Shown here: positions 27,621 to 36,205 of the stretch, one piece after another | Layout: the number at the start of each line of letters is the position of its first letter | Numbering within the stretch: the first letter of the stretch is position 1 | NCBI RefSeq assembly: GCF_019396345.1 | Contig: NZ_JAHKRM010000010.1 | Location: forward strand, 186,001-250,000 | Length of the DNA: 64,000 bases | From: Nonomuraea guangzhouensis | GTDB taxonomy: Bacteria; Actinomycetota; Actinomycetes; Streptosporangiales; Streptosporangiaceae | Direction: 5' to 3' | Notes under the pieces: model-generated | The model's input: the letters and a program-made list of their open reading frames with translations, nothing else | Database searches by the model: none | What the model was told of the DNA's origin: nothing | Translations under genes and position numbers: made by a program

Positions 27621-28924
27621 GACTCGGCGCCGCCCCTCGGCCCGGAGAGCTCGACCCGATCGAGCGGGTCTCGCGCGACGAGCTCATGGCGCTCCAGCTG
27701 GAGCGCCTCCAATGGACGCTCCACCACGCATACCAAAATGTCGCGAAATATCGGCAGAAGTTTGATGAGCACGGCGTCCACCCCGCCGACTGCAAGGAGC
27801 TCGGCGACCTGGCGAAGTTCCCGTTCACCACGAAGCAGGACCTGCGCGACTGCTACCCGTTCGGCATGTTCGCCGTGCCACGGGAGCGGGTGGCGCGGGT
27901 GCACGCCTCCAGCGGCACCACCGGGCAGCCCACGGTGGTCGGCTACACGAAGAAGGATCTCGACATCTGGGCCGATGTCATGGCCCGCTCGCTCCGCGCC
28001 TCGGGCGGCCGGCCCGGCGACATCGTGCACATCTCCTACGGCTATGGCCTGTTCACCGGCGGCCTGGGCGCCCACTACGGCGCGGAGCGGCTGGGCTGCA
28101 CGGTGATACCGGTCTCCGGCGGCATGACGCCCCGCCAGGTGCGGCTCATCGCCGACTTCCGGCCGGACGTCATCATGGTCACGCCGTCGTACATGCTGGC
28201 GCTGCTCGACGAGTTCGACCGCCAGGGCCTCGACGCCCGCGCGTCCTCGCTGCGGATCGGCGTCTTCGGCGCCGAGCCGTGGACCGAGGAGATGCGCGCG
28301 GAGATCGAGGACCGCTTCGACCTGGACGCCGTCGACATCTACGGCCTGTCGGAGGTGATGGGACCCGGCGTGGCCAACGAGTGCGTCGAGTCCAAGGACG
28401 GCCTGCACGTCTGGGAGGACCACTTCTACCCCGAGACCGTCGACCCGTTCACCGGGGCCCCGGCCGAGACGGGCGAGCTGGTCTTCACCAGCCTCACCAA
28501 GGAGGCGCTGCCGATCATCCGCTACCGGACCCGCGACCTGACCCGGCTGCTGCCCGGCACCGCGCGGCCGGCGTTCCGGCGGATGGAGAAGGTGACGGGC
28601 CGCACCGACGACATGATCATCCTGCGCGGGGTGAACGTCTTCCCGACCCAGATCGAGGAGATCGTGCTGCGCGTGCCGGGACTGTCGCCGCACTTCCAGG
28701 TGCACCTCACCAGGCCGGGACGGCTCGACGTGATGACGGTCAAGGTCGAGGCCCGGCGGAGCCTTGAGGCGGGCACAGAGGCCCGCGCGGCGGCCGGGGA
28801 GGCGGTGCGCCGGGCCGTCAAGGACACCATCGGCGTGCAGGTCGAGGTCGAGGTGGTGGACCCGGAGACGCTGGAGCGCTCGGTGGGCAAACTCCGGCGA
28901 GTCATGGACAAGCGGGATACTTAG
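27617..28924 (+). CDS. paaK: Phenylacetate--CoA ligase
   Basis: A 435-residue ANL-family ligase that activates phenylacetate or a related aromatic acid with ATP and CoA, the entry step of the pathway. Key motifs are the P-loop-like VHASSGTTGQPTVVGYT, IYGLSEVMGPGVANEC (motif A5), IIRYRTRDLTRLLPG with the conserved Asp, and a C-terminal domain beginning TGRTDDMIILRGVNVFPTQI. The ring-oxygenase genes (paaABCDE) are not nearby, so the physiological acid could differ from phenylacetate. Coupled to paaI (ATGA overlap); tetR starts four bases after its stop. Confidence 0.93.
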   Translation: MRLGAAPRPGELDPIERVSRDELMALQLERLQWTLHHAYQNVAKYRQKFDEHGVHPADCKELGDLAKFPFTTKQDLRDCYPFGMFAVPRERVARVHASSGTTGQPTVVGYTKKDLDIWADVMARSLRASGGRPGDIVHISYGYGLFTGGLGAHYGAERLGCTVIPVSGGMTPRQVRLIADFRPDVIMVTPSYMLALLDEFDRQGLDARASSLRIGVFGAEPWTEEMRAEIEDRFDLDAVDIYGLSEVMGPGVANECVESKDGLHVWEDHFYPETVDPFTGAPAETGELVFTSLTKEALPIIRYRTRDLTRLLPGTARPAFRRMEKVTGRTDDMIILRGVNVFPTQIEEIVLRVPGLSPHFQVHLTRPGRLDVMTVKVEARRSLEAGTEARAAAGEAVRRAVKDTIGVQVEVEVVDPETLERSVGKLRRVMDKRDT

Positions 28925-28928
28925 CCAC

Positions 28929-29522
28929 ATGGCGACCAGTACGACCCGCCGGGGGAAACGCGGACACGATCCCGAGTCCGTGCTCGCCATCGCCGTGGAC
29001 GTGTTCAACGAGCGCGGCTACGACGGCACCAGCATGGAGGACCTGGCCAGGGCGCTCGGCGTCACCAAGTCGGCGATCTACTACCACGTGCCGGGCAAGG
29101 AGCAGCTGCTGGCGCGGGCGCTGGACCGGGCGCTCGGCGGCCTGTTCGCGATGATCGCCGACGAGCGCGCCACCTCGGGCCCGGCGATCGCCCGCCTGGA
29201 ATGGGTGGTACGCCAGAGCGTCCACATCCTCGTCGACCGCTTGCCGTACGTGACGCTGCTGCTGCGCGTGCGGGGCAACAGCGCGACCGAGCAGGCGGCA
29301 CTGGAGCGGCGGCGGGAGATCGACCGGTTCGTCAGCCACCTGGTCAAGGAGGCGGCGGCGGAGGGCGGCATCCGGCCCGACGTGGACCCGTCGCTGGTGA
29401 CGCGGCTGCTGTTCGGCACCGTGAACTCGATCACCGAGTGGTACCGGCCGCCGCGCGGCGGCTCGGCGGACGACCTGGCCGACGCGCTGCTCAAGATGAC
29501 GTTCGACGGGTTGCGGGTCTAA
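28929..29522 (+). CDS. TetR-family regulator of the aromatic-acid cluster (PaaR-like)
   Basis: A 197-residue TetR protein: the N-terminal helix-turn-helix contains VFNERGYDGTSMEDLARALG, then VTKSAIYYHVPGKEQLLARA. The C-terminal ligand domain includes SVHILVDRLPYVTLLLRVRG and LLFGTVNSITEWYRPPRGG. The gene starts four bases after paaK and so is made from the operon it most likely represses. Its operator candidate is 1.7 kb upstream at the divergent promoter. Its 3' end overlaps the EcsC gene by four bases (convergent). Confidence 0.9.
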   Translation: MATSTTRRGKRGHDPESVLAIAVDVFNERGYDGTSMEDLARALGVTKSAIYYHVPGKEQLLARALDRALGGLFAMIADERATSGPAIARLEWVVRQSVHILVDRLPYVTLLLRVRGNSATEQAALERRREIDRFVSHLVKEAAAEGGIRPDVDPSLVTRLLFGTVNSITEWYRPPRGGSADDLADALLKMTFDGLRV

Positions 29523-30319
29523 CCCTGGTCCAGCTCCCGTGACCGGCCGCCGGGCGGCAGCTTGCCGCGCAGGTCCTCGCGGATGGCCTGGCCCAGCTTC
29601 TTGGTCGCGATCCGGTTGAGCGCGCCGCCGGCGACGGCGCCGGTGAGGAACGGGCCCAGTGTGGTCAGGTGGCGCCCGAGGGTACGCAGGAGCCGGTTGC
29701 GCACGGCGGTCTTGGTGGCCGCGCCGAGGGCGAGTGAGACCGAGGCGGGGCTGAGGGGGTCGACGCCGCGCTGTTTGGCCCAGGCCGCGGCGAAGGCGGC
29801 CGCGCGCTGGGTGCCGGTGCCCTCGACGCGTACGCCATAGACCTCGTGCAGTTCGGCCAGCAGCTTGACCTCGATGGCGGCCACCACGATGGTCTCGGCG
29901 ACGAGCTGCGCCGGAGCGGAGAGCAGGAGGGGTGGCGCCGCGAACTCGGCCGCGGCGAGCGCTCCGCCGATGGCGCCGACCGTCATGGTCGCCTTTTGGG
30001 CGGTGCGCACCAGGTCGTCGGCGAGTTGCTCGCCGGTCAAGCCGTGATGATGCTCGGAAAGCGTGTGCAGATCTCTGATGGGGATGCGGGGCGCGATGTT
30101 CATGAACACATCCGCCAGCCAGCGTCCGCGCCCGACTCCGGTCTCACGCGCCTTGTTCGCGCCAGAGGCCAGAGTGCGGGCTAGACGGCCGAGCAGCCGA
30201 CGCCGCTCGGCCGGCTCCAGCTCACCGGGGTCGGCGAGCCTGCCCACGAGCTCGCCGACCTCTTGCTCGGGGTCGGCGGTCTCGTTTCCTGGTTGCCGGT
30301 CCTTCTCAGGTGCGGCCAC
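29519..30319 (-). CDS. EcsC family protein
   Basis: A 266-residue protein of the EcsC family. After an acidic N-terminal region, a mostly helical domain contains SEHHHGLTGEQLADDLVRTA, TVGAIGGALAAAEFAAPPLL and AETIVVAAIEVKLLAELHEV, a family hallmark, followed by hydrophobic LTTLGPFLTGAVAGGALNRI. Biochemical function is unknown. GTG 30319 has GGAGG a few bases upstream. It lies 15 bp downstream of the DUF4193 gene on the same strand. Confidence 0.85.
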   Translation of the reverse strand: MAAPEKDRQPGNETADPEQEVGELVGRLADPGELEPAERRRLLGRLARTLASGANKARETGVGRGRWLADVFMNIAPRIPIRDLHTLSEHHHGLTGEQLADDLVRTAQKATMTVGAIGGALAAAEFAAPPLLLSAPAQLVAETIVVAAIEVKLLAELHEVYGVRVEGTGTQRAAAFAAAWAKQRGVDPLSPASVSLALGAATKTAVRNRLLRTLGRHLTTLGPFLTGAVAGGALNRIATKKLGQAIREDLRGKLPPGGRSRELDQG

Positions 30320-30334
30320 GCGGAGCCTCCTTCG

Positions 30335-30634
30335 TCAGGCGGCGCACTCCCGGCACACCTGCTGGCCGTTCTTCTCAGATGCCAGCTGGCTGCGGTGGTG
30401 CACCAGGAAGCAACGCGAGCAGGTGAACTCGTCAGCCTGGCGCGGGATCACGCGCAGGCTCAGCTCTTCGTTCGACAGGTCTGCACCGGGTAGTTCGAGC
30501 GACTCGGCCAGGTCTGTCTCATCGATGTCGATGCTGCCCGACGACTTGTCGGTGCGCCGCGCCTGGAGCTCCTGAAGGCTGTCTTCCCCCAGGTCGTCGT
30601 CCGTCTTGCGCGGGCTGTCGTAATCGGTAGCCAT
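30335..30634 (-). CDS. DUF4193 zinc-ribbon protein
   Basis: A 99-residue acidic protein ending in a zinc ribbon: FTCSRCFLVHHRSQL and QQVCRECAA supply two CxxC pairs. The first 60 residues are charged and probably disordered except for RRTDKSSGSIDIDETDLAES, the DUF4193 signature. It is conserved across Actinobacteria and usually found near dut and DUF3093; function is unknown. The ATG is at 30634. The 286 bases between this gene and the histidine kinase hold no gene that I can support. Confidence 0.9.
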   Translation of the reverse strand: MATDYDSPRKTDDDLGEDSLQELQARRTDKSSGSIDIDETDLAESLELPGADLSNEELSLRVIPRQADEFTCSRCFLVHHRSQLASEKNGQQVCRECAA

Positions 30635-30920
30635 TGTGCTTGCTCCATCCCCCTCATCTATAAGTCTTCGCGCTCATCGCGCGTCTTCTAACGTCCAGGA
30701 GCCTCATCTTGTGCCCGTTCTGCCGGGGGAATTTTTGCATCGGTACCCAGCAGGAAGGAAGCACGAACCTCCCAACACGTCAGGGCCTGCTGCCATCGGC
30801 AATGGTTAGCCAAATATGGCCAAACCCACAGCCTTGGCGGCATGCACCACCGTGTTCGACGGCACATCCAACCACATGTGCGGCGAGAACGAGACGCCCG
30901 CCGTGGTGCAACACGCCGGA

Positions 30921-32240
30921 TCAGCGGCTCGGCAGCCGAATGGTCACCACAAGTCCTCCGCCCTCCCGAGGCACGGCGGTCACATTTCCACCGTGAGCCT
31001 GCACAACAGCACGAACGATGGACAGCCCCAGCCCTGATCCCTTCGCCGAATCCACGCGGTCCGCGTGGAGCCTCCTGAAGGGCTCGAACAGGGTGTTCAC
31101 CTCGTACGCCGGGACGTGCTGCCCCGTGTTGGCCACCTGAACAACCAGTGCCCCGTCCACCATTCCCGTTCGGATCCATACTTTTCCGTTTTCTGGAATG
31201 TTGTACTTGACGGCGTTCTCGAGGAGGTTGCTCACGGAGCGCTCCAAGAGCACCGGATCGCCTATGGTAGGCGCGCTGACCAGTTCGGTGGTGATGGTTA
31301 CCGAGTTATCTTCGGCGAATGGAGTCACCTGCTCGACGGCGGTCTGGGCGACCTCCTGGACGTCCAGCGGCTTGCGGACCGCCAGCTCGCGTTCGCTCCT
31401 GGCGAGCAGCAGCAGACCCTCGATGAGCTTCTCGTTGCGCGCGTTGACTTCGAGCAGGGTACGCCCGAGCGCTTTGAGATCTTCCGACGCCTCGGGATCT
31501 GACAGCGCGATCTCCAGGACCGTCCTGTTGATGGTCAGCGGGGTCCGCAACTCGTGCGAGGCGTTGGCGACGAACCTGCGCTGGGTGTCGAAGGCGAGAT
31601 TGAGCCGGGTGAGCATGGCGTCGAAGGTGTCGGCCAGCTCCTTCAGCTCGTCGTCCGGGCCCTTCAGATCGATGCGCTGATGGGCGAGAGTGCTCTCGGA
31701 GAGCTTCTTGGCCGTGGCCGTCATCTGGCTCACCGGCCGCATCGCCCGGTCGGCGACGAAGTAGCCGAGCATCACCGCCAGGATGCCGACGCCCGCCAGC
31801 GCCATGAAGGAGCTCTTCAGCAGCGCGTCGCGGGCGCTGGCGACGGTCTGGTCCTTCACGGCGTACCACTGCGCGCGGAAGATGGCCGCGGCGATGGCGT
31901 CGATGTTGTCGGTGTTGGGCTCCGGCCACACGACGTTGATCGCGGTGCCGACGATGACGTACATGGAGATCAGGAGCACCGCCGCGGCCACGAAGAACAG
32001 CGAGCCGTAGGCGATGGTGAGCCTCCATCGGATGCTCAGCCTGCGCGGCAGCTCCCGGACCCGCTCGATCGTGGTCCGCTGCGGCCGGGTGTACGACGGT
32101 GGCGGCGGGCCGTCCCAGGCGGGCGGCCCACTCGGTGGCGGGACCGGCGGCATCTGCTTGCTCCGCGACACGGCCCGCTCCGAATGGGGGCTGATCATCG
32201 GGTGCGTCGGCATGGCCTCGCGCTCCGGCCGTTCTCTCAC
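30921..32240 (-). CDS. HAMP-domain sensor histidine kinase (OmpR-type system)
   Basis: A 439-residue kinase. A Pro-rich cytoplasmic N terminus (about 30-55) precedes transmembrane helix 1 (74-97), a short sensor loop of about 45 residues, transmembrane helix 2 (145-163) and a HAMP domain. The phospho-acceptor is His229 in FVANASHELRTPLTINR. The ATPase domain shows the N-box SNLLENAVKYN, a G1 box in VANTGQHVPA and the G2 box AKGSGLGLSIVRAVVQAHGG. The GTG start at 32240 overlaps the regulator stop (GTGA); an internal ATG at 32213 is an alternative. The signal is unknown. Confidence 0.93.
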   Translation of the reverse strand: MRERPEREAMPTHPMISPHSERAVSRSKQMPPVPPPSGPPAWDGPPPPSYTRPQRTTIERVRELPRRLSIRWRLTIAYGSLFFVAAAVLLISMYVIVGTAINVVWPEPNTDNIDAIAAAIFRAQWYAVKDQTVASARDALLKSSFMALAGVGILAVMLGYFVADRAMRPVSQMTATAKKLSESTLAHQRIDLKGPDDELKELADTFDAMLTRLNLAFDTQRRFVANASHELRTPLTINRTVLEIALSDPEASEDLKALGRTLLEVNARNEKLIEGLLLLARSERELAVRKPLDVQEVAQTAVEQVTPFAEDNSVTITTELVSAPTIGDPVLLERSVSNLLENAVKYNIPENGKVWIRTGMVDGALVVQVANTGQHVPAYEVNTLFEPFRRLHADRVDSAKGSGLGLSIVRAVVQAHGGNVTAVPREGGGLVVTIRLPSR

Positions 32241-32890
32241 AACTTGTATCCCACTCCGGGCACCGTCTCGATCACCTGCGGATCCCCAAGCTTCTTGCGC
32301 AGCGTCATCATCGTCACCCGCACCACGTTGGTGAACGGGTCGATGTTCTCGTCCCACGCCTTGTCCAGCAGGTCCTCCTGGCTGACGACGGCGCCCTCCG
32401 CCCGCATCAGCTCTTCCAGGACCGCGAACTCCTTCTTCGTGAGGATGATCTCCTTGCCCTCACGCTCGACCAACCGCTTGCCCGGGTCCAGCCGGACCCC
32501 GCCCCGCTCCAGAACGGGCGGCAGCGCGGGCGCGGACCGGCGGCCGAGCGCGCGCACCCGGGCGACCAGCTCGACGAAGACGAACGGCTTGGCCAGGTAG
32601 TCGTCGGCCCCCAGGCCGAGCCCCTCCACCTTGTCGTCGACGTCGCCGGACGCGGTCAGCATCAGGATGCGCGAGGCCGTACGCTGCTCCACCAGGCGAC
32701 GGCAGACCTCGTCCCCGTGCACGACCGGCAGGTCACGGTCCAGAACGATCACGTCGTAGTCGATGTAGGAGGTGCGTTCCAGCGCGCCACCACCGTCATA
32801 GGCCACATCCACCGCCATGGCCTCGCGCCGCAGACCGGTCGCGATCGCGTCGGCGAGCACCCGCTCGTCCTCTACAACCAGCACTCGCAC
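32237..32890 (-). CDS. OmpR-family response regulator
   Basis: A 217-residue regulator, first gene of the two-gene system. The receiver domain starts VRVLVVEDERVLADAIATGL, with phospho-acceptor Asp51 (VIVLDRDLPVVHGDE) and the conserved Lys in DYLAKPFVFVELVAR. The C-terminal winged helix contains GKEIILTKKEFAVLEELMRA and TNVVRVTMMTLRKKLGDP. GTG 32890 is preferred; GGAGAGAGG lies about 9 bases upstream. The sequence resembles CutR-type actinomycete regulators, but I would not fix a name. Confidence 0.93.
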   Translation of the reverse strand: MRVLVVEDERVLADAIATGLRREAMAVDVAYDGGGALERTSYIDYDVIVLDRDLPVVHGDEVCRRLVEQRTASRILMLTASGDVDDKVEGLGLGADDYLAKPFVFVELVARVRALGRRSAPALPPVLERGGVRLDPGKRLVEREGKEIILTKKEFAVLEELMRAEGAVVSQEDLLDKAWDENIDPFTNVVRVTMMTLRKKLGDPQVIETVPGVGYKL

Positions 32891-33116
32891 GACTGGCACC
32901 TCTCTCCGGATCCGCTGCTTCATTCTGCCCACACCTGCGATAAGCGCACGGTAAGGCATGTGCGACGGCTGTGCTGCAAGGCACAGCCAAATTCATGTTT
33001 TGGTACGTGATGGGCTGGGGTATGCCTGCTGGACACCCATCGCCGTGTGCCTCATGTGGGTGCCACGCGCGTGGTGGGTGCTCTTCGCCCCGCAACCCCT
33101 GAAGAGAGTAGGTGAG

Positions 33117-33281
33117 ATGGGCGAGTTCACGACCACGATCGAAAGCCGCCTCGACCAGGCTTACAAGGGCCTTCGGGAGGCCCGGTGCGCCGGGGACGAC
33201 TACCTCGCCGACACCCTCACCACCGAGATCGAGGATCTGCGCCGCCTGGCGGATGACAACGGTGTCCCGTTGCCTCATTGA
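33117..33281 (+). CDS. Small conserved-looking helical protein (54 aa)
   Basis: A 54-residue acidic protein: MGEFTTTIESRLDQAYKGLR, then EARCAGDDYLADTLTTEIED and LRRLADDNGVPLPH. The heptad-like spacing of Leu and Ala suggests two helices. A GAGAGTAGGTGAG stretch just upstream supports the ATG at 33117, and a strong terminator lies 22 bases after the stop, so it looks like a complete single-gene unit divergent from the response regulator. Function is unknown. Confidence 0.7.
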   Translation: MGEFTTTIESRLDQAYKGLREARCAGDDYLADTLTTEIEDLRRLADDNGVPLPH

Positions 33282-33303
33282 TCGGTGTCTCGCGTGACGA
33301 AGC

Positions 33304-33338
33304 GGCCGGAGCCCTGGAGAGGGGCTCCGGCCGTTTTC
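33304..33338 (+). terminator. Rho-independent terminator after the 54-aa gene
   Basis: Perfect 12-bp stem, CGGCCGGAGCCC (33304-33315) and GGGCTCCGGCCG (33323-33334), with a 7-base loop, followed directly by TTTT. The T-run is on the plus-strand side, so it ends the rightward transcript; the inositol monophosphatase gene converges from the right. Confidence 0.9.
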
Positions 33339-33357
33339 GCGCCGTCACCTCACGGCG

Positions 33358-34155
33358 TCAGGCGTCGCGCTGCGGATCCAGCGGTACGAGCAGGTCGTGC
33401 AGTTCCTCGAACAGCCCCCGCTCCGCGCAGAGCACGAAGTCGTTGCTGTACGGCCTGCCGTTCAGCCCGCCGATCCTGGCCCCCGCCTCGGTCGCGACCA
33501 GCCCGGCCGCGGCGAAGTCCCAGTAGTTGGTGCCCCGCTCGTAGTAGGCGTCCACCCGGCCCGAGGCCACCGAGCAGAGATCGACGGCGCACGAGCCGCC
33601 CCGCCTGATGTCGCGGACCCGCGGCAGCACCGACGCCAGCACCTGGGCCTGTACGGCCCGGCGTTCGCGCAGGTAACCGAAGCCGGTCGCGACCAACGCC
33701 TGCGACAGCGGCACACCGGTGTTGCAGCGCAGCCGCTCGCCGGCCAGCCAGGCGCCGCCACCGAGCGAGGCGGTGAACACCTCGCCGCGCGGCACCACGT
33801 TCACCACGCCCGCGACGATCTCGCCGCCCACCTCGACGGCGATCGACACCGCCCACTCAGGCAGGCCGTACAGGAAGTTGACCGTGCCGTCGATGGGGTC
33901 GACGATCCAGCGCACGCCGGAGTCGCCGGCCGCCTCGCCGCCCTCCTCGCCCAGGATGCTGTCGCCGGGCCTGGCCTCCAGCACGCGGGCGCGGATGAGC
34001 CGCTCCGAGGCCGTGTCCAGGGCGGTGACCACGTCGGTGGGGCTGGACTTGGTCTCGACCACCTCCGACATCGTGGGCCGCTTGGCGAGCAGCATGTCGC
34101 CCGCCTCGCGCGCGATGTCCTCGGCCAGTTCGAGCAGAGCCTGTGGATCGTTCAT
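33358..34155 (-). CDS. Inositol monophosphatase family protein
   Basis: A 265-residue Mg-dependent phosphatase. The metal-binding motifs are SILGEEGG (Glu-Glu), WIVDPIDGTVNFLYGLPEW (the DPxDGT signature) and the C-terminal YYERGTNYWDFAAAGLVATE (WD motif). The substrate could be inositol-1-phosphate, histidinol phosphate or another sugar phosphate. The start ATG shares one base with the stop of the S9 peptidase (TGATG), so the two are co-translated. Confidence 0.92.
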   Translation of the reverse strand: MNDPQALLELAEDIAREAGDMLLAKRPTMSEVVETKSSPTDVVTALDTASERLIRARVLEARPGDSILGEEGGEAAGDSGVRWIVDPIDGTVNFLYGLPEWAVSIAVEVGGEIVAGVVNVVPRGEVFTASLGGGAWLAGERLRCNTGVPLSQALVATGFGYLRERRAVQAQVLASVLPRVRDIRRGGSCAVDLCSVASGRVDAYYERGTNYWDFAAAGLVATEAGARIGGLNGRPYSNDFVLCAERGLFEELHDLLVPLDPQRDA

Positions 34156-36131
34156 CACGCCACCGAGTCCGGGCGCTTCCACTCCTGGCCGAGCACGTGC
34201 TGGGCGAGGAAGGCCAGCACGGTCTCGTACCAGGCGACGGCGTTGCCGGGCTTGAGTATCCAGTGGTTCTCGTCGGGGAAGTAGAGGAACTTCGACTCGA
34301 CGTTGGTGCGCTGGAGGTCCCACCACAGACGCAGCCCCTCGCCGATCGGCACCCGGTAGTCCTTGTCGCCGTGGATGACGAGCATCGGGGCGGTGATGTC
34401 GGCGAGCCCGTGGTGCGGGGAGAGCTTTTGGTAGCGCTCGGAGCCGGGGTCGCCGAACTCCCGCTGCCAGTACATGGACGCGTCGGTGGTGCCGGCGAAC
34501 TGGTCGAGGTTCCACAGGGACGCGTGGGTCACGAGGGCCTTGTAGCGGTCGCTGTGGCCGGCGATCCAGTTGGCCATGTAGCCGCCGTACGAGCCGCCCA
34601 TCGCGCCGATCCGCTCGGCGTCGATGTCGTCCCTGGCCACGGCCACGTCCACGATCGCGTCGAGATCGGCGAGCGTGCGCGGGCCCCAGTCGCCCCAGCC
34701 TCGGTCGATCATCTCCTGACCATAGCCGGTGGACAGGCACGGGTCCGGGAGCAGGACGGCGTAGCCGTGCTGGGCCATGATCCAGGCCTGCCAGCGCCAC
34801 TGCCAGTCGTTCCAGGAGGCGACGGGGCCGCCGTGGATCCAGAGCAGGAACGGCGCCGGGTTGGCGGCCGAGGCGCCCTCGGGCAGCACGAGCCAGCCGC
34901 GGATCGTGGCGCCGTCGTCGGCCGTCGCGGAGATCTCGGTCAGCGTGCCGGGCACCTCGGGGCGCGGGGCGGGCGAGGGCAGGTCGGTGATCTCGCCGGT
35001 GGCGGTGTCGATCCTGGCCGGGCCGGGGGCGCGGTCGACGCCGCTGCGCAGCGCGTAGACGAACCGGCCGTCGGCCGAGGGGTTGAGCCCGAGATAGGCG
35101 GCGTCGTCCTGGGTCAGCCGGGCGACCTCCCCGTCCAGCGGCACGCGGAAGATCGGGCGGCGGCCCTGGTGGTCGGCCACGAGGTAGACGGCCGAGGAGT
35201 CGGGCGCCCACTCGATGTCCATCGGGAACAGGTCGGGCGCGTAGGCGCGGGCCTCGCCGGTGGCCAGGTCGCCGATCCACAGCTCGTTGCGGACGGAGAC
35301 GTCGAGGCCGCCGATGCGCTCGCGGACGCAGGCGACGCGGGTGCCGTCGGGCGAGATCGCGATCGCGCCGCCGAAGTCATGGCCCTCGTCGGTGAAGATC
35401 GTGCGCCGCTCACCGGTGGCCACGTCGATGGCGACCAGGTCGATGCGCTGCTCGCCGCCCGGCAGGAAGGTACGCCAGGTCGCGACCACGGCGGCGCCGT
35501 CAGGTGTGAGCGCGAAGGTGACATCGCGCAGCGCCTCGCCCGGGTCGGGGGTCAGGTCGCGCACGTCCTCCAGCCGGTCGCCGCCGAGCTTCGCGGCGAA
35601 CAGCCGGGTACGGCCCGGGCCGAGGTCGTGGTCCCAGTAGCGGACCGGGTAGCTCTCGTGCAGGATCGCGCTGATGCCGGCGTCCTTGCGCGCCTTGCGG
35701 CGCTCCTCCTCGGCCGCCTCCTCTCCGGTGAGCACGTCGGAGGCGAACACCACCACGCCGCCGGCCGTACGGAAGCCGCCGATGCCGCCGGGACGGGCGG
35801 CCACCTGCCGGGCCTCACCGCCGGAGCGGGGCAGCAGCCACAGCGCGGCCACCTCGTCGGTGGCGTCCTTGACGGTCGGGTCGGGGCGGGCCGAGGTGAA
35901 CAGCACGTCGCCCGCGTCGGTGAACTCCGCGGCGCTCTCGCCCTTGGCCGAGCGGGTCAGCCGGTACGGCTCGCCGTCGACTGGGATCGCCCAGAGCGCG
36001 GTGCCGTACGACTTGCCGTCGGGGTTGAGGGACTGGACCGCGGAGATCAACCGGGAACCGTCGGGCGAGAGCTTCAGCGAGAGAACCCGGGGGATGGCAA
36101 CGTAGTCACGAATATCGTCGAATGCGCTCAC
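34155..36131 (-). CDS. S9 family peptidase (prolyl oligopeptidase / acylaminoacyl peptidase type)
   Basis: A 658-residue serine peptidase. The N-terminal 370 residues form a beta-propeller (repeated LSPDGSRLI, ALTPDGAAVVATW, ISPDGTRVACVRE strands). The C-terminal alpha/beta hydrolase carries GAMGGSYGGYMANWIAG with nucleophile Ser514, PMLVIHGDKDYRVPIGE with the Asp, and PDENHWILKPGN with the His. No signal peptide is present, so it is probably cytosolic. GTG 36131 is the best start (MSAFDDIRDYVAIPRVLSLK). It is divergent from the ferrochelatase gene, 74 bp away. Confidence 0.92.
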   Translation of the reverse strand: MSAFDDIRDYVAIPRVLSLKLSPDGSRLISAVQSLNPDGKSYGTALWAIPVDGEPYRLTRSAKGESAAEFTDAGDVLFTSARPDPTVKDATDEVAALWLLPRSGGEARQVAARPGGIGGFRTAGGVVVFASDVLTGEEAAEEERRKARKDAGISAILHESYPVRYWDHDLGPGRTRLFAAKLGGDRLEDVRDLTPDPGEALRDVTFALTPDGAAVVATWRTFLPGGEQRIDLVAIDVATGERRTIFTDEGHDFGGAIAISPDGTRVACVRERIGGLDVSVRNELWIGDLATGEARAYAPDLFPMDIEWAPDSSAVYLVADHQGRRPIFRVPLDGEVARLTQDDAAYLGLNPSADGRFVYALRSGVDRAPGPARIDTATGEITDLPSPAPRPEVPGTLTEISATADDGATIRGWLVLPEGASAANPAPFLLWIHGGPVASWNDWQWRWQAWIMAQHGYAVLLPDPCLSTGYGQEMIDRGWGDWGPRTLADLDAIVDVAVARDDIDAERIGAMGGSYGGYMANWIAGHSDRYKALVTHASLWNLDQFAGTTDASMYWQREFGDPGSERYQKLSPHHGLADITAPMLVIHGDKDYRVPIGEGLRLWWDLQRTNVESKFLYFPDENHWILKPGNAVAWYETVLAFLAQHVLGQEWKRPDSVA

Positions 36132-36205
36132 TCCATCGAACCTACTCTGTTTATGGCCTTCCCCCGAAGACGCCAGCACCCGCTCGCGGGAATAGGGTTT
36201 GGTAC

